From Planctomycetota bacterium (lineage in GTDB: Bacteria; Planctomycetota; Phycisphaerae; Phycisphaerales; Phycisphaeraceae), in assembly GCA_024279275.1 (NCBI GenBank), contig JAJRRS010000032.1, positions 1 through 62,914 on the forward strand: DNA of 62,914 bases, read 5' to 3'. The translations under genes and the position numbers were made by a program. Positions 1 to 9,601 of the stretch are shown here, one piece after another (within the stretch, counting starts at the first letter, position 1; every line of letters starts with the position of its first letter). The notes beneath the pieces are model-generated. The model was not told the DNA's origin. It saw nothing but the letters and a program-made list of their open reading frames with translations, and made no database searches.

Positions 1-396
1 AACTTACTCTTCATGGTCTCTTCCTCTCCTAAAAGAAAACGAAAACGAAACGAACCGGTTAGTTACTCACAACACATTCCACGGGCCAAACCGACCTATG
101 GGCCGCGCACCGAAGTTAAAGCCATGACCGGACCGCCAGCCCAATTGGGCCGACAAGAGACGTGCGTACCATGCTATGGAAGCTCTCTCTCCTCCATCCG
201 ATCACACGCCCTCCAGCGCGTGACAACCCAAGTATAACCGAACAGCACCATTCGGCCATGCACATATTAGATAATTAACCCAACTCTTACATAAAAAAAC
301 GCTGGGAGCCGGTTATCCGATCTCGGGGACAAGGGGGTTTTGCAACTAAAACAAACTAGAATTTATCTTATCTAATTGTATTTAATATACTTATAT
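1..396. other. Gene-poor left edge
   Basis: No convincing gene is seen in these 396 bases. A 74-codon open frame at 13-237 has an arginine/lysine/serine-rich product without recognisable features and no clear ribosome binding site, so it is not called. Positions 260-400 are A+T rich compared with the rest of the window and lie just beyond the stop codon of clpB, so they may hold its transcription end, but I see no clear hairpin plus T-run. Confidence 0.5.
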
Positions 397-3177
397 CTAT
401 TCAATATTCAGTGTCAGCCGATCCCCCACCACATCAAACCCCACCACCGAACCGTCCGGCACCTCCCCAGCAATAATCGCCCGCCCCAATCGCGTCTCAA
501 TCTCGTGCTGCAGATACCTCTTCAACGGCCTCGCACCGTAAACCGGGTCGTACCCCGCCTCCGCCACATGCCGTTTCGCCGCATCCGTCAGCGTCAACGT
601 GATAGACCGATCATCCAACCGCTTCTGAATGTCCTTAAGCAACAATTCCACGATATGCGTGATCTGATCCATCCCCAAAGGCTGGAACAAAATCGTGTCA
701 TCCACCCGATTAAGAAACTCAGGCCGAAAATGCTGACGCAACTCAGCCATCACCGCATCACGCGACCCCTCACTGATCTCCCCACCCCCAAGCACCGAAT
801 CGTCCAGCAGATGCCGACTCCCAATATTGCTAGTCATAATAATGACCGTGTTCTTGAAGTTCACCGTCCGCCCATGGCTATCCGTCACACGCCCATCATC
901 CAATATCTGCAACAACACATTAAACACATCCGCATGAGCCTTCTCGATCTCATCAAACAGCACCACCGAATAAGGCTTCCGACGCACCGCCTCCGTAAGC
1001 TGCCCACCCTCTTCATAACCAACGTATCCAGGAGGCGCACCAATCAGACGGGAAACCGCATGTTTCTCCATGTATTCGCTCATGTCGATCCGCACGATGT
1101 TCTCTTCACTATCAAATAAAGCCTCCGCCAACGCACGAGCCAGCTCCGTCTTCCCCACACCCGTCGGCCCAAGAAAAATAAACGATCCAATCGGCCGCTT
1201 GGGATCCTTAATCCCCGCCCGCGCACGAATCACCGCATCCGCAACAAGCCGCACCGCCTCATCCTGCCCGATCACACGTTCGTGAAGCATCTTGTCCAGG
1301 TGCAGCAATTTCTGCCGTTCACCCTCGACCAACCGGGCCACAGGCACCCCCGTCCAACGCGCAACCACCTGCGCAATCTGGTCCTCACCCACCTCCTCAT
1401 GCAATAACCTTTCGCCCCCGGATTCCCCCGCCCCCACAAAGCCGGCGATGGCATCGCCGGTCCCCCCGGATTCACCATTGTTTGCATGGCCACGGATGTC
1501 ATCGCCGGTCTTGTTACCCGTCGAATCATCCAACCCCAAACCCGTCACACCGACCCGCGATCCCATCGCGGGCTTTGTATCAAACTCCATCGCCGCCAGT
1601 TGCTTCTCCAGCCCCGGCAACTCCCCGTGCCTCAGCTCCGCCGCACGCTCCAGATCGTACTCACGCTCCGCCACCTCAATATCATGACGAACCTGCTCGA
1701 TCCGCTCGCGCAACCGCTGACCCTTACCAAGCTCCGCCTTCTCGTTCTCCCACTGCGCACGCATCGCATCCCCCCGATGCCTCAGGTCCGCCAACTCCTT
1801 CTGCAAATCACCAAGCCGCTGCCGACTGCCATCATCCTTCTCCTTCTTAAGCGCCGCCTCCTCGATCTCCAACTGCATCACACGTCGGCTCACACGATCC
1901 AACTCCGCCGGCATCGAATCGATCTCCATACGGATCATCGCGCACGCCTCATCCACCAGATCAATCGCCTTGTCCGGCAAAAACCTGTCCGTGATATACC
2001 GATCCGACAGCACCGCCGCCGCAACGATCGCCGCATCCTGAATCCTCACACCGTGATGCACCTCAAAACGCTCGCGCAATCCACGCAATATCGAAACCGT
2101 GTCCTCAACCGTCGGCGGATCGATCCGCACCGGCTGAAAACGACGTTCCAACGCCGCATCCTTCTCGATGTACTGCCGATACTCATCCAACGTCGTCGCG
2201 CCAAGACAATGAAGCTCCCCCCGCGCCAGCATCGGCTTGAGCATGTTCCCCGCGTCCATCGCGCCCTCCGCCTTCCCCGCACCCACAATCGTGTGCAGCT
2301 CGTCAATAAATAAAAGTATCCGACCCTCAGCCTGCTTGATCTCATTAAGCACCGCCTTGAGACGCTCCTCAAACTCACCACGAAACTTCGCACCCGCGAC
2401 CAGCGAACTCATGTCCAATGCAAAAATAGTCTTGTTTTTAAGCCCCTCCGGAACATCCCCACGCACAATCCGCTGCGCCAACCCCTCCGCGATCGCCGTC
2501 TTCCCAACCCCAGGCTCACCAATCAACACCGGATTATTCTTCGTCTTCCGAGACAACACACGGATCACCGATCGAATCTCTTCATCCCGCCCGATCACCG
2601 GGTCCAATTTCCCCTCACGCGCCATCACCACCAGATCCCGCCCGTACCGTTCCAATGCCTCGTAAGTCGCCTCCGGATTATCCGACCGCACACGCTGATT
2701 ACCACGCACCTCCGTCAACGCCTGCAAAAAAACATCCCGCGTAATACCCAAACCCGTAAGCACCCGACCCCCCGCGGTAGCCTCAGGCTTATCCAGTATC
2801 CCCAATACCAGATGCTCAACCGAAACATACTCATCCTTAAGCCGCTTCGCCTGCCCCTCCGCATTCACAAGCACCTCATTCAACGCCTGCGTCAGATAAA
2901 CCTTCCCCGCCTCGGAACCGGGGGAACCGGGGGAACCGGGGGCGCCCGGGCCTGACACGCTGGGCCGACCATCCAACTCCCGCGTCAGCTCCCCAACCAC
3001 CACATCCGCCGGCCTCCCCAGCTTCTCCAGCAGCCGCGGAACCAACCCATCCTCCTGCTCACATAGCGCAAGCAACAGATGCTCCACATCCACCGCCTGA
3101 TGCCCGCGCCCAACCGCCAAACTCTGCGCAGCCTGCAACCCTTCCTGTGTCTTCTGCGTGAATTTATTAGGGTCCAT
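397..3177 (-). CDS. clpB: ATP-dependent disaggregase ClpB
   Basis: Hsp100 AAA+ chaperone that, with DnaK/DnaJ, pulls polypeptides out of aggregates in the cytoplasm. Visible in order are a Clp N-domain (residues 1-160), NBD1 with Walker A GEPGVGKT (220-227) and Walker [10 protein letters not shown] (287-295), a coiled-coil M-domain (about 395-530), and NBD2 with Walker A GPTGVGKT (670-677). ATG at 3177 is chosen because GGAGG precedes it by 6 bases; longer in-frame reading lacks support. At 926 residues it is longer than the usual 850-870, owing to a Gly/Pro/Ser run at 76-88 ([13 protein letters not shown]) and a 56-residue segment at 534-589 built from palindromic DNA repeats. It lies downstream of a cbpA-like gene on the same strand, suggesting a heat-shock unit. 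Family call is very secure. Confidence 0.97.
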   Translation of the reverse strand: MDPNKFTQKTQEGLQAAQSLAVGRGHQAVDVEHLLLALCEQEDGLVPRLLEKLGRPADVVVGELTRELDGRPSVSGPGAPGSPGSPGSEAGKVYLTQALNEVLVNAEGQAKRLKDEYVSVEHLVLGILDKPEATAGGRVLTGLGITRDVFLQALTEVRGNQRVRSDNPEATYEALERYGRDLVVMAREGKLDPVIGRDEEIRSVIRVLSRKTKNNPVLIGEPGVGKTAIAEGLAQRIVRGDVPEGLKNKTIFALDMSSLVAGAKFRGEFEERLKAVLNEIKQAEGRILLFIDELHTIVGAGKAEGAMDAGNMLKPMLARGELHCLGATTLDEYRQYIEKDAALERRFQPVRIDPPTVEDTVSILRGLRERFEVHHGVRIQDAAIVAAAVLSDRYITDRFLPDKAIDLVDEACAMIRMEIDSMPAELDRVSRRVMQLEIEEAALKKEKDDGSRQRLGDLQKELADLRHRGDAMRAQWENEKAELGKGQRLRERIEQVRHDIEVAEREYDLERAAELRHGELPGLEKQLAAMEFDTKPAMGSRVGVTGLGLDDSTGNKTGDDIRGHANNGESGGTGDAIAGFVGAGESGGERLLHEEVGEDQIAQVVARWTGVPVARLVEGERQKLLHLDKMLHERVIGQDEAVRLVADAVIRARAGIKDPKRPIGSFIFLGPTGVGKTELARALAEALFDSEENIVRIDMSEYMEKHAVSRLIGAPPGYVGYEEGGQLTEAVRRKPYSVVLFDEIEKAHADVFNVLLQILDDGRVTDSHGRTVNFKNTVIIMTSNIGSRHLLDDSVLGGGEISEGSRDAVMAELRQHFRPEFLNRVDDTILFQPLGMDQITHIVELLLKDIQKRLDDRSITLTLTDAAKRHVAEAGYDPVYGARPLKRYLQHEIETRLGRAIIAGEVPDGSVVGFDVVGDRLTLNIE
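1411..1578 (-). repeat. Three palindromic repeat units in frame inside clpB
   Basis: Positions 1438-1464 carry a copy of the palindrome core GCCGGCGATGNCATCGCCGG, 1490-1520 a partial copy with the downstream part of the same element, and 1551-1577 a variant with core CCCGCGATNNCATCGCGGG. Together they encode the non-conserved stretch between the M-domain and NBD2 of ClpB, with no stop and no frameshift. The same element occurs between genes at 3268-3320 and 4707-4750 and inside maf at 8991-9040. Confidence 0.8.
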
Positions 3178-3264
3178 TAGGTGCCTCCCTCGGACAAGGT
3201 GTGTAAAAATCCAACTCAACGCCGGGTCTGAGACACGCCCGGAGTGTCCAACGCCCGGATATCC

Positions 3265-3357
3265 CCCGCCCCCATAAAGCCGGCGATGTCATCGCCGGTC
3301 CTGTTCCCCATTGAATCAACATAACCCGAACCCTCGCCGGCCCCCCGGATTCACCAA
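3265..3357. repeat. Palindromic repeat between cbpA and clpB
   Basis: Positions 3275-3300 match the core GCCGGCGATGNCATCGCCGG and are preceded by the same C-rich leader (CCCCCGCCCCCA) as the copies in clpB and maf. They are followed by a tail that matches 1501-1520 inside clpB. The sequence CCCCCGGATTCACC at 3344-3357 is also found at 1465-1478 and 8965-8978, so the full element is longer than the palindrome. Confidence 0.8.
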
Positions 3358-3381
3358 CCCCAGGCGGTATCCATACAGGTC

Positions 3382-4350
3382 TTAATCCTCCCCGGGCAAC
3401 TCGCCCAAGGCCTCTTGTTTCAACCCTTCATACAACTCCCGTTCCCGCTCGCTAAGTTCCTTGGGAACAACAATCACCAACCGAACAAATAAGTCACCAG
3501 CCGATCCCTTCTGACCGGGCAACCCCTTGCCTTTAAGCCGAAGTTTCTGCCCGCTGTTCGTGCCCGCCGGGATACGCAGCGTCACCGTCCCATCCATCGT
3601 CTCCACATCCACCTGATCCCCCAACGCCGCCTGCCAGGGCGCCAGCTTCACATCCATCGTCAGGTCTCGCCCGCTCAGCACGAACCTACTATCCGGCGCA
3701 ACACTGATCCTAAGAATCAGCCCCTCCCCAGCCAGCCTGACCTTCGCCCCGTTGGCTGTGCCTTTGGGAATCTTGACCTCAAGGGTCTTGCCCCCACCCG
3801 CGCCTTGCAGATTGATCTCCCGGCTTGACCCGTGAAAAGCCTCGTGAAGACTGATCGTAATCGGCGACTCCTGCGGCTCCGGCCGTTGCACACCGCCCCC
3901 AACACCCCCGGCTCCCCCAACCCCGCCTTGCCCCTGACCCATCGCCTGACCAAACATCGCCTCAAAAAAATCACTGAACTGCCCCCCAGCCTCAAACTGA
4001 AAACCTCCCCCAGCACCCCCCGGCCCCCCAACTCCACCAAACCCACCCATCCCCGCACCCCCCGCACCCCCGGGGCTACGAAACTGACCACCCCAACCCG
4101 GCGGCGGGCGGAACTCCTGCCCAGCCTCCCAGTTCTCCCCCAGCGTGTCATACCGGCTACGCTTCTCCGGATCCTTCAAGACCTCATACGCCTCGCTGAC
4201 CTGCTTGAACTTCCCCGCCGCGCTTTCTTCCTTATTCACATCCGGGTGATACGTCCGCGCCAACTTCCGAAACGCGCGCTGGATAGCATCCTGCGAAACA
4301 TCCCGCCTCACACCCAGCGTCTGATAGTAATCCTCAAACTTCACAGCCAT
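3382..4350 (-). CDS. cbpA: CbpA-type DnaJ co-chaperone
   Basis: J-domain protein that stimulates DnaK ATPase activity. The J domain covers residues 1-72 with the HPD motif at 35-37. It is followed by a very long Gly/Phe-rich segment (about 85-165) full of GGAGG and GGVGG runs, then the DnaJ C-terminal substrate-binding region. The four CxxCxGxG zinc-finger motifs of true DnaJ are absent, so this is the CbpA/DnaJ class B form. ATG at 4350 is chosen over an upstream in-frame start because AGGGG precedes it at good spacing and the J domain starts here. It precedes clpB on the same strand with a 204-bp gap holding a repeat. The name cbpA rests on domain layout; dnaJ2 would serve equally well. Confidence 0.92.
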   Translation of the reverse strand: MAVKFEDYYQTLGVRRDVSQDAIQRAFRKLARTYHPDVNKEESAAGKFKQVSEAYEVLKDPEKRSRYDTLGENWEAGQEFRPPPGWGGQFRSPGGAGGAGMGGFGGVGGPGGAGGGFQFEAGGQFSDFFEAMFGQAMGQGQGGVGGAGGVGGGVQRPEPQESPITISLHEAFHGSSREINLQGAGGGKTLEVKIPKGTANGAKVRLAGEGLILRISVAPDSRFVLSGRDLTMDVKLAPWQAALGDQVDVETMDGTVTLRIPAGTNSGQKLRLKGKGLPGQKGSAGDLFVRLVIVVPKELSERERELYEGLKQEALGELPGED

Positions 4351-4485
4351 TAATATCCCCTGTGACATCCCATACTCAAACCACCGACTTTCATATCTCC
4401 ATACAAACGCGAACGCCGCCCAAACTCAACCCCTCTCCCCTCCATCCATCCCAACGCGAGCACCAATCAAACTCAACCCCCTCCA

Positions 4486-4540
4486 TTCATAGCCGCAGGC
4501 TTACAGCCTGCGAACCGCCATCTGCAAGATGGTGGCCACG
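4486..4540. repeat. Double palindrome, REP-like (AGCCGC family)
   Basis: GCAGGCTTACAGCCTGC and a second hairpin GCCATCTGCAAGATGGTGGC lie side by side. A second copy of the first part, with GGGCTTACAGCCC, is at 24764-24795; both start with TTCATAGCCGC. The location is between convergently spaced genes in a 488-bp gap without a coding gene. Confidence 0.7.
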
Positions 4541-4703
4541 ATAACCGTGTACCGTGCGATACCGCCAAACACCAACATACACCGCACCACCTGATATTCA
4601 CGCAAATACCGCGCCAGTGTTAGTACCCGTAAACCCTTACTTTTAATCGATTTGCCAGCCGATTTGGCACCAGAGACTGCCGGGTTGGCGGTCCGGCGAT
4701 AAT

Positions 4704-4841
4704 CCGAACCATAAAGCCCGCGATGTCATCGCGGGCCCCCGGGTAATCCCCGCCTGATCCTTGGGGAATCCGCAGGTGTTTCACCGGGGGCGAATCCAAG
4801 AGCAACCCGGGGGGGCTTCCGGGGGGCAAATCCGGGGGTCA
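4704..4841. repeat. Palindromic repeat plus G-run motifs after the 4839 gene
   Basis: Positions 4711-4736 hold the variant core GCCCGCGATGTCATCGCGGG of the family found in clpB and maf. It is followed by several CCGGGGG motifs (4785-4838), the last of which touches the TGA stop of the gene ending at 4839. The dense G-runs suggest serial insertion of a short mobile sequence. Confidence 0.65.
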
Positions 4842-6749
4842 ATTCAACGGCGTACAGAACCACGCACTTTCCTCACCGACCACAACCTCCTGCAACAGAT
4901 GCAGCTTCAACGACTCACCCAGCCTCGCAATCAATGCCGTCGCCCAGTCAGCCCGATCCGTAAACAGGTGCAGCACCGGCTCACAAGACACATCAAAACG
5001 ACACTGCCGCTGGGTCAACGCCAACAATTCCAAATGCTCCCGCACCCAGTGACTCGCCTGCATCAGATCAACCATCGCAGACTGCAAACTATCAAACCCC
5101 TCCGAATCGTGTCGGCAAAGCAGGTGCAATCGACCCGCCTGATCCAGCATCAACCGCGTCTGGCTCTGATGAGGACAACGCGCCTCCAACGCGATCCCCC
5201 CAGCCACCGCACCCGTACCAGCCATCAGCAACTCGACCAGATCAGGCTCATCAATAGCAACGGGTTCAGCGGGTTGCGCGGCCGGTGAAACCGCAGGTGT
5301 TGCCTGCGGTTGTTCGGATGCAGGCTTGATAGCTGGTCCTGGCGCAGGCTCGGCCTGGATAACCGGTTCTGGTTGAGCCAGGCGGGTCGGCGCAGGTGTC
5401 TGGGCCTCAGCCAACTCACCCCGTGTCGCCTGACCGAGCTTCCCCGGCCCGACAGGTGCCTCCAGCAATTCGTCAAACAGCTCAGAACTCTTTGGCCTGC
5501 TCGTCGGCTCAGGGATGAACGCTACCTGCTGCGCCGCCACAGCCCTGGCCCGGGTCTCGATCGCAGGAATCGGCAACTCCGCAATCGTAGCGATCGGCTC
5601 AGTCACCGACTCCTGCATCACCGCAGATACCGACTCTGCCATTTCTTCATCCCCAACCGCCTCCACAGGCGCAACCATCTCAAACCATTCCGCCAGCCTC
5701 GGCCAAACCGCTTCCACATCCTCGAACCGCCCCAAATGACGCAGATTCACCGGCACCATCTGCTTCTGCCAGCCCAGCAACTGCACCGGCGTATGAAGAA
5801 AACTCGCCGACGCCGACTGAAACTTTCGCGCCGCACCCCGGCTTGCCTCAGGATCAGAACCCATAATCATCAACCCCAGCCGCTTCCCCGCCACCGCCGA
5901 GTCTTTCTCGACCATCGACTTGAGCATCTTGTACCCAGCCACAATCGCCAGATCATCCGCACCACACATCAATGTCCAGTCATCAATACAAAGCGCACGC
6001 GCCAGCCCACCCTCATCGTGCTGAGGATCAACATGCACCAAAACGGTTTTGGGCACAGAATCCGGTGAATCGACCGAATCTAACAACGCCTCCAAAATCG
6101 TACGCGGATCAATCTTCCCACCCCCAGGCGGCATACGCAGCGACACCCCACGATCAGGCGCATCACGATTCGTCGGCTCAACCAACTCCAAATCAATCAA
6201 ATCATCATCCACATGAAGGATCGCCACCGGCCCCTCCTGCTGCGCCAACAACTGCGCATACTGCGTCAACCAAGGACCACTAAGCCCCGGCAGATTCCCC
6301 AATATCACCGCCTCAACCGCCACACTCTGATCCACAACCCGATCGTCGAACTCACCCGATTCATCTTGGACTACAAACCCCTCCGCCGCATCTTCCTGTA
6401 CTTCAACCTCGCCAATCGACGCGATAGGCGAACCATCAGCCTCCGGCTGCAACCGGAGCGGCGCGTTCCCCTCGATCGGCGGCGTGTAAGACACCGGCAT
6501 CACAGCCTTAGGCTTCTCCGTGAGCTTCGGCCGCAACCGGATCGGCGCAGGCCCAACCAACTCATCACGCTTGGATTCAATTGGTAGGGGGCCAGCCGCA
6601 GAAGTAGCCGAGGAAATCGCAGGCGTAACCGGCGTAACCGGGGGAACATCCGGGGGCGGCGGTGGGGGGGGGTCAGCCACCGGCCCCTGACCTGTCAAAA
6701 AGAGGTCCGCCAACTCATCCAGTGCCTGCTGTGTGCGTATGTCATCCAT
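4839..6749 (-). CDS. Unknown proline-rich protein downstream of parA
   Basis: Protein of 636 residues that I do not recognise. The N-terminus (MDDIRTQQALDELADLF) is followed by low-complexity P/V/T sequence including a run of seven prolines. A folded part about residues 140-370 has Rossmann-like stretches (VEAVILGNLPG, VAILHVDDD, LMCGADDLAIVAGY) that recall degenerate P-loop or MinD-like proteins but show no Walker A. A second Ala/Pro linker and a C-terminal domain with the sequence RCPHQSQTRLMLD follow. ATG 6749 is favoured over a TTG at 6770. It lies downstream of the ParA-CBM48 gene on the same strand (gap 307 bp), so it could be its partner; that is inference. Confidence 0.75.
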   Translation of the reverse strand: MDDIRTQQALDELADLFLTGQGPVADPPPPPPPDVPPVTPVTPAISSATSAAGPLPIESKRDELVGPAPIRLRPKLTEKPKAVMPVSYTPPIEGNAPLRLQPEADGSPIASIGEVEVQEDAAEGFVVQDESGEFDDRVVDQSVAVEAVILGNLPGLSGPWLTQYAQLLAQQEGPVAILHVDDDLIDLELVEPTNRDAPDRGVSLRMPPGGGKIDPRTILEALLDSVDSPDSVPKTVLVHVDPQHDEGGLARALCIDDWTLMCGADDLAIVAGYKMLKSMVEKDSAVAGKRLGLMIMGSDPEASRGAARKFQSASASFLHTPVQLLGWQKQMVPVNLRHLGRFEDVEAVWPRLAEWFEMVAPVEAVGDEEMAESVSAVMQESVTEPIATIAELPIPAIETRARAVAAQQVAFIPEPTSRPKSSELFDELLEAPVGPGKLGQATRGELAEAQTPAPTRLAQPEPVIQAEPAPGPAIKPASEQPQATPAVSPAAQPAEPVAIDEPDLVELLMAGTGAVAGGIALEARCPHQSQTRLMLDQAGRLHLLCRHDSEGFDSLQSAMVDLMQASHWVREHLELLALTQRQCRFDVSCEPVLHLFTDRADWATALIARLGESLKLHLLQEVVVGEESAWFCTPLN

Positions 6750-7056
6750 GACGAAAGCCGTTGAGATCAAAATTTATTCAGAAGTCGAACGTCAAAAACC
6801 CGCGTGTTGCCCTGTGCCACATGACGGCATGCCCTCGGGCGAGCGACATTATAGGACTTTCTCCTGTTGGCTTTTGACTCTCACCTCTCACCGCCGATCC
6901 GTACCGGGTTTTGAATTGTGAACCTCGGACTCAACGAGCCGTAGCCGTCAGGCTGCGATCCCCTCGGCATTCATTTCAAAACACCCTTTACCCCAACGTT
7001 CAACCGTCAACCACAGAACCCAAAAAACCTGCCAGCCCCCGCTAGGCCACCGGGCA

Positions 7057-8376
7057 TCACTTCACCACAACAATGTTGTTCAGCTCGCCAAACGGGTTGG
7101 ACTCGACGTAGCTGTTGTACGGGTCCTGAACCCACTGACCATCCACCACCAGCCGATACCGATACCGCCCCGGCGGAACCGTCACGCAAGTCTGCCACAC
7201 GCCCAACGATTCATCACGCTTCAAAGGCGTCGTCGCAGGGTTCCACCCATTAAAGTCCCCAGCTATCGCAAGATTCGCCGCCTTCCCGTGAGGCTGGATA
7301 AACAACAAACCCTGCGCCGTATGCCTCGCACCAAACATCCCCGCCAGCTTCTTCTCAAAACTGTCCGGCGGCACCACAGGCACAACCTCCGGCACCTGCC
7401 CCATAGGCTTCGGTGGCGCAGGCGACGTAAACCCCTCTGCCCGCACATCGTCGTCATTAGCCAGACGCGAAGACAACGCCGCCGTCCGCGCAGACAACGC
7501 CCTCGCCCTTTCGACCAACTCCGCCGCCCGACTCATCACAGGGTTGCCCACCGTCCCAGGCACAGCGACCTGTTCAGACACATACTGAGGCATCATCGCC
7601 GTCGCCGGCTCAGGTGGGTTCGCCAACAACCACTCCGTCAAACGCTCAAAATCCTGCATCCCGCGACTCGCCGCATCGTATTCCGTAATAGGCTGACCAA
7701 AACTCGCCGCCTCTTTCAACTTACTGTTAAAATTAATAACGATCGGCAAAAGATCTTTATCAAAATGACGCTTCAACTCCGAAAGAATCTCCCTCGCCAG
7801 CTTCGTCCGAACATCATACATCGTCGCCAACACCTTAAACCGCACATGATGCCCCGCACGCCGGGCCAGCATCTCAATAGTCTGCTGCTGACGCACCGCA
7901 CCCTGCATCGAGAAAAATCCCGTCTCCACAGGGATCAACACCTCGTCCGCAGCACGCAACGCATTAAAAGTCAACAGCCCGATCGATGGCGGACAATCCA
8001 CAATGCAAAAATCATACTGATCCTGCACCGTCGATAATACCTGCGCCAGCCGACGATCCTTATCAGGCGCAGTCGCAAGCTGAGCCTCCATCCCCGCCAA
8101 CGTGATCGACGACGGCGCTAAATCAAAATTCCGCGCAATCTGCCAAGTCACCTCCGACATCGCAAGCGACCCGTCAAGACCCACACGAAGCATGTCCGCA
8201 ATCGACTTTTCAATCTGTGCATCGGGCACCGCCAGCCCCATCGCGCAATGCGATTGTGGATCCATATCCACCAGCAGCGTCCGCTTCCCCTTCGCAGACA
8301 AAGACGCAGCAAGATTGATCGAGCACGTCGTCTTGCCGCACCCGCCCTTCTGATTGATGATCGCGATCGTTCGCAC
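7057..8376 (-). CDS. ParA family ATPase fused to CBM48 glycogen-binding domain
   Basis: The N-terminal 260 residues form a ParA/Soj ATPase with deviant Walker A KGGCGKTT (10-17), the switch I region DMDPQSH and Walker B IVDCPPS, a fold that binds DNA non-specifically and positions cargo. After a linker of about 90 residues, residues 356-439 form a CBM48/AMPK-type carbohydrate-binding domain: FIQPHGKAANLAIAGDFNGW, a central TPLKRDESLGVW and PGRYRYRLVVDGQW, which are the signature elements of glycogen-binding modules. GTG at 8376 is preferred to TTG at 8382 because AAGG is then 8 bases upstream. No parB lies beside it. The domain pairing suggests positioning of glycogen or another alpha-glucan cargo; this function is inference. 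Confidence 0.9.
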   Translation of the reverse strand: MRTIAIINQKGGCGKTTCSINLAASLSAKGKRTLLVDMDPQSHCAMGLAVPDAQIEKSIADMLRVGLDGSLAMSEVTWQIARNFDLAPSSITLAGMEAQLATAPDKDRRLAQVLSTVQDQYDFCIVDCPPSIGLLTFNALRAADEVLIPVETGFFSMQGAVRQQQTIEMLARRAGHHVRFKVLATMYDVRTKLAREILSELKRHFDKDLLPIVINFNSKLKEAASFGQPITEYDAASRGMQDFERLTEWLLANPPEPATAMMPQYVSEQVAVPGTVGNPVMSRAAELVERARALSARTAALSSRLANDDDVRAEGFTSPAPPKPMGQVPEVVPVVPPDSFEKKLAGMFGARHTAQGLLFIQPHGKAANLAIAGDFNGWNPATTPLKRDESLGVWQTCVTVPPGRYRYRLVVDGQWVQDPYNSYVESNPFGELNNIVVVK

Positions 8377-8828
8377 GCCCAAGCCCTTTCGTCCGTGAAA
8401 GTGGCTGACCGACCAGCCCCAACCAAGCCGTCACGCTGACAGCTATTCAGAGGGCGGGCACTGGGCCGACCGATGGGTCAACCCGGACAGGCCAACCCTG
8501 TAACTTGTTATCGGGACCAATCCCCTCAAACCTTGAATATCAATACTGATAAAGGGGGAAGAGGATGGGGGAGAGCGGATTTGGGATGGCGGATAGACAA
8601 AACCGGATGGCAGTATTTCACTAAAGCGGTTTAATCTTAACCGTAGCGAGTGAGGTTTAGCCGTCGCGGCCACGCGATGTCTTCAGACCATCAACTAGAC
8701 ACTCACACCGTTAACTCAACGCTACAAACAAGGTGAACTTGCTCTAAGTAAGTAATTAAACCCACAGATGCACGCTTCTCAAATCCATCCCCCATCCACT
8801 ATCCCCCATCCCCCATTACAATCCCCCC
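8377..8828. other. Divergent intergenic region parA / maf
   Basis: This 452-bp gap between leftward parA and rightward maf must hold promoters for both. Short open frames here have no conserved look. I see no clear consensus promoter, no strong hairpin and no repeat copy of the families listed elsewhere. Confidence 0.4.
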
Positions 8829-9530
8829 ATGCCCAACCGCCCCGACCCACCCACACTCATCCTCGCCAGCCGATCACCCCGGCGGGCGCAGTTATTGCGC
8901 GACGCCCGCTACACCTTCACCCAAACCAACCCCCCGTTCGACGACCCCCCTCAACCCACCGCCACCCCCGGATTCACCACCCCCGAATCCCCCCGCCCCC
9001 ACAAAGCCGGCGATGCCATCGCCGATCCTGCTAACCGCCCAATCACATTGACCCAATCTCCGGGGGACCTCGCCGCCCAACTCGCCGAACAAAAAGCTCT
9101 TAGCCTCCGCAACCTCGTCCCCCCAAACTCCGTCATCCTCGCCGCCGACACCATCTGCATCACCAACAACAACCAACTCCTAGGCCAACCCAAAGACCGC
9201 CACGACGCCCAACAAATGATCCGCCAATTCATCCAAAACAACCACCAGGTCGTCACCGGCATAGCACTCCTCACCGACGCCCTCAACACCCCCAAAACCC
9301 TCGTCGATCAAGCCACCGTCACACTCGGCACACTGACCGACGTTCAACTCAATGAATACCTGGACACCCAGGACTGGCAAGGCAAAGCCGGCGGCTACAA
9401 CCTCTTCGACCGCCAAGCCGCAGGCTGGCCTCTGACGGTCGAAGGCGACCCAACCACAGTGGTCGGCCTACCCATGAAAAAACTCATCCCCGCTCTCGCC
9501 AAACTGAACATCCACCCCAACCACACCTGA
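8829..9530 (+). CDS. maf: Maf family nucleotide pyrophosphatase
   Basis: House-cleaning NTP pyrophosphatase of the Maf/YhdE group, cytoplasmic. Family motifs are present: LASRSPRRAQLLRD near the N-terminus, ILAADTICI with the catalytic Asp, GQPKDRHDAQQMI, VVTGIAL and KAGGYNLFDRQAAGW. At 233 residues it is about 35 longer than usual. The extra part lies around residues 45-80, where a palindromic repeat element (8965-9040) is read in frame and adds Pro/Thr-rich sequence ending in PHKAGDAIADPA. ATG 8829 gives the normal Maf N-terminus. The next gene, lpxK, starts 71 bp downstream in the same direction. Whether the insert leaves the enzyme active cannot be judged, but all motifs are intact. Confidence 0.93.
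   Translation: MPNRPDPPTLILASRSPRRAQLLRDARYTFTQTNPPFDDPPQPTATPGFTTPESPRPHKAGDAIADPANRPITLTQSPGDLAAQLAEQKALSLRNLVPPNSVILAADTICITNNNQLLGQPKDRHDAQQMIRQFIQNNHQVVTGIALLTDALNTPKTLVDQATVTLGTLTDVQLNEYLDTQDWQGKAGGYNLFDRQAAGWPLTVEGDPTTVVGLPMKKLIPALAKLNIHPNHT
8965..9040 (+). repeat. Palindromic repeat in frame inside maf
   Basis: CCCCCGGATTCACC at 8965-8978, the C-rich leader at 8991-9001 and the core GCCGGCGATGCCATCGCCG at 9006-9024, followed by a diverged tail, match the elements at 1431-1520 and 3265-3357. It is read without a stop and lies exactly where the Maf sequence departs from the family pattern. Confidence 0.8.
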
Positions 9531-9601
9531 CCCCCCAAGCCGCTTGCGGCTTAGCGCTCCCCATCAACTCCCCAACCGTCCCGTATCATCTAATCCCGCC
9601 C

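Noticed and set aside
13-237. A 74-codon frame at the left edge
   Set aside because: No ribosome binding site, biased residues and no family look.
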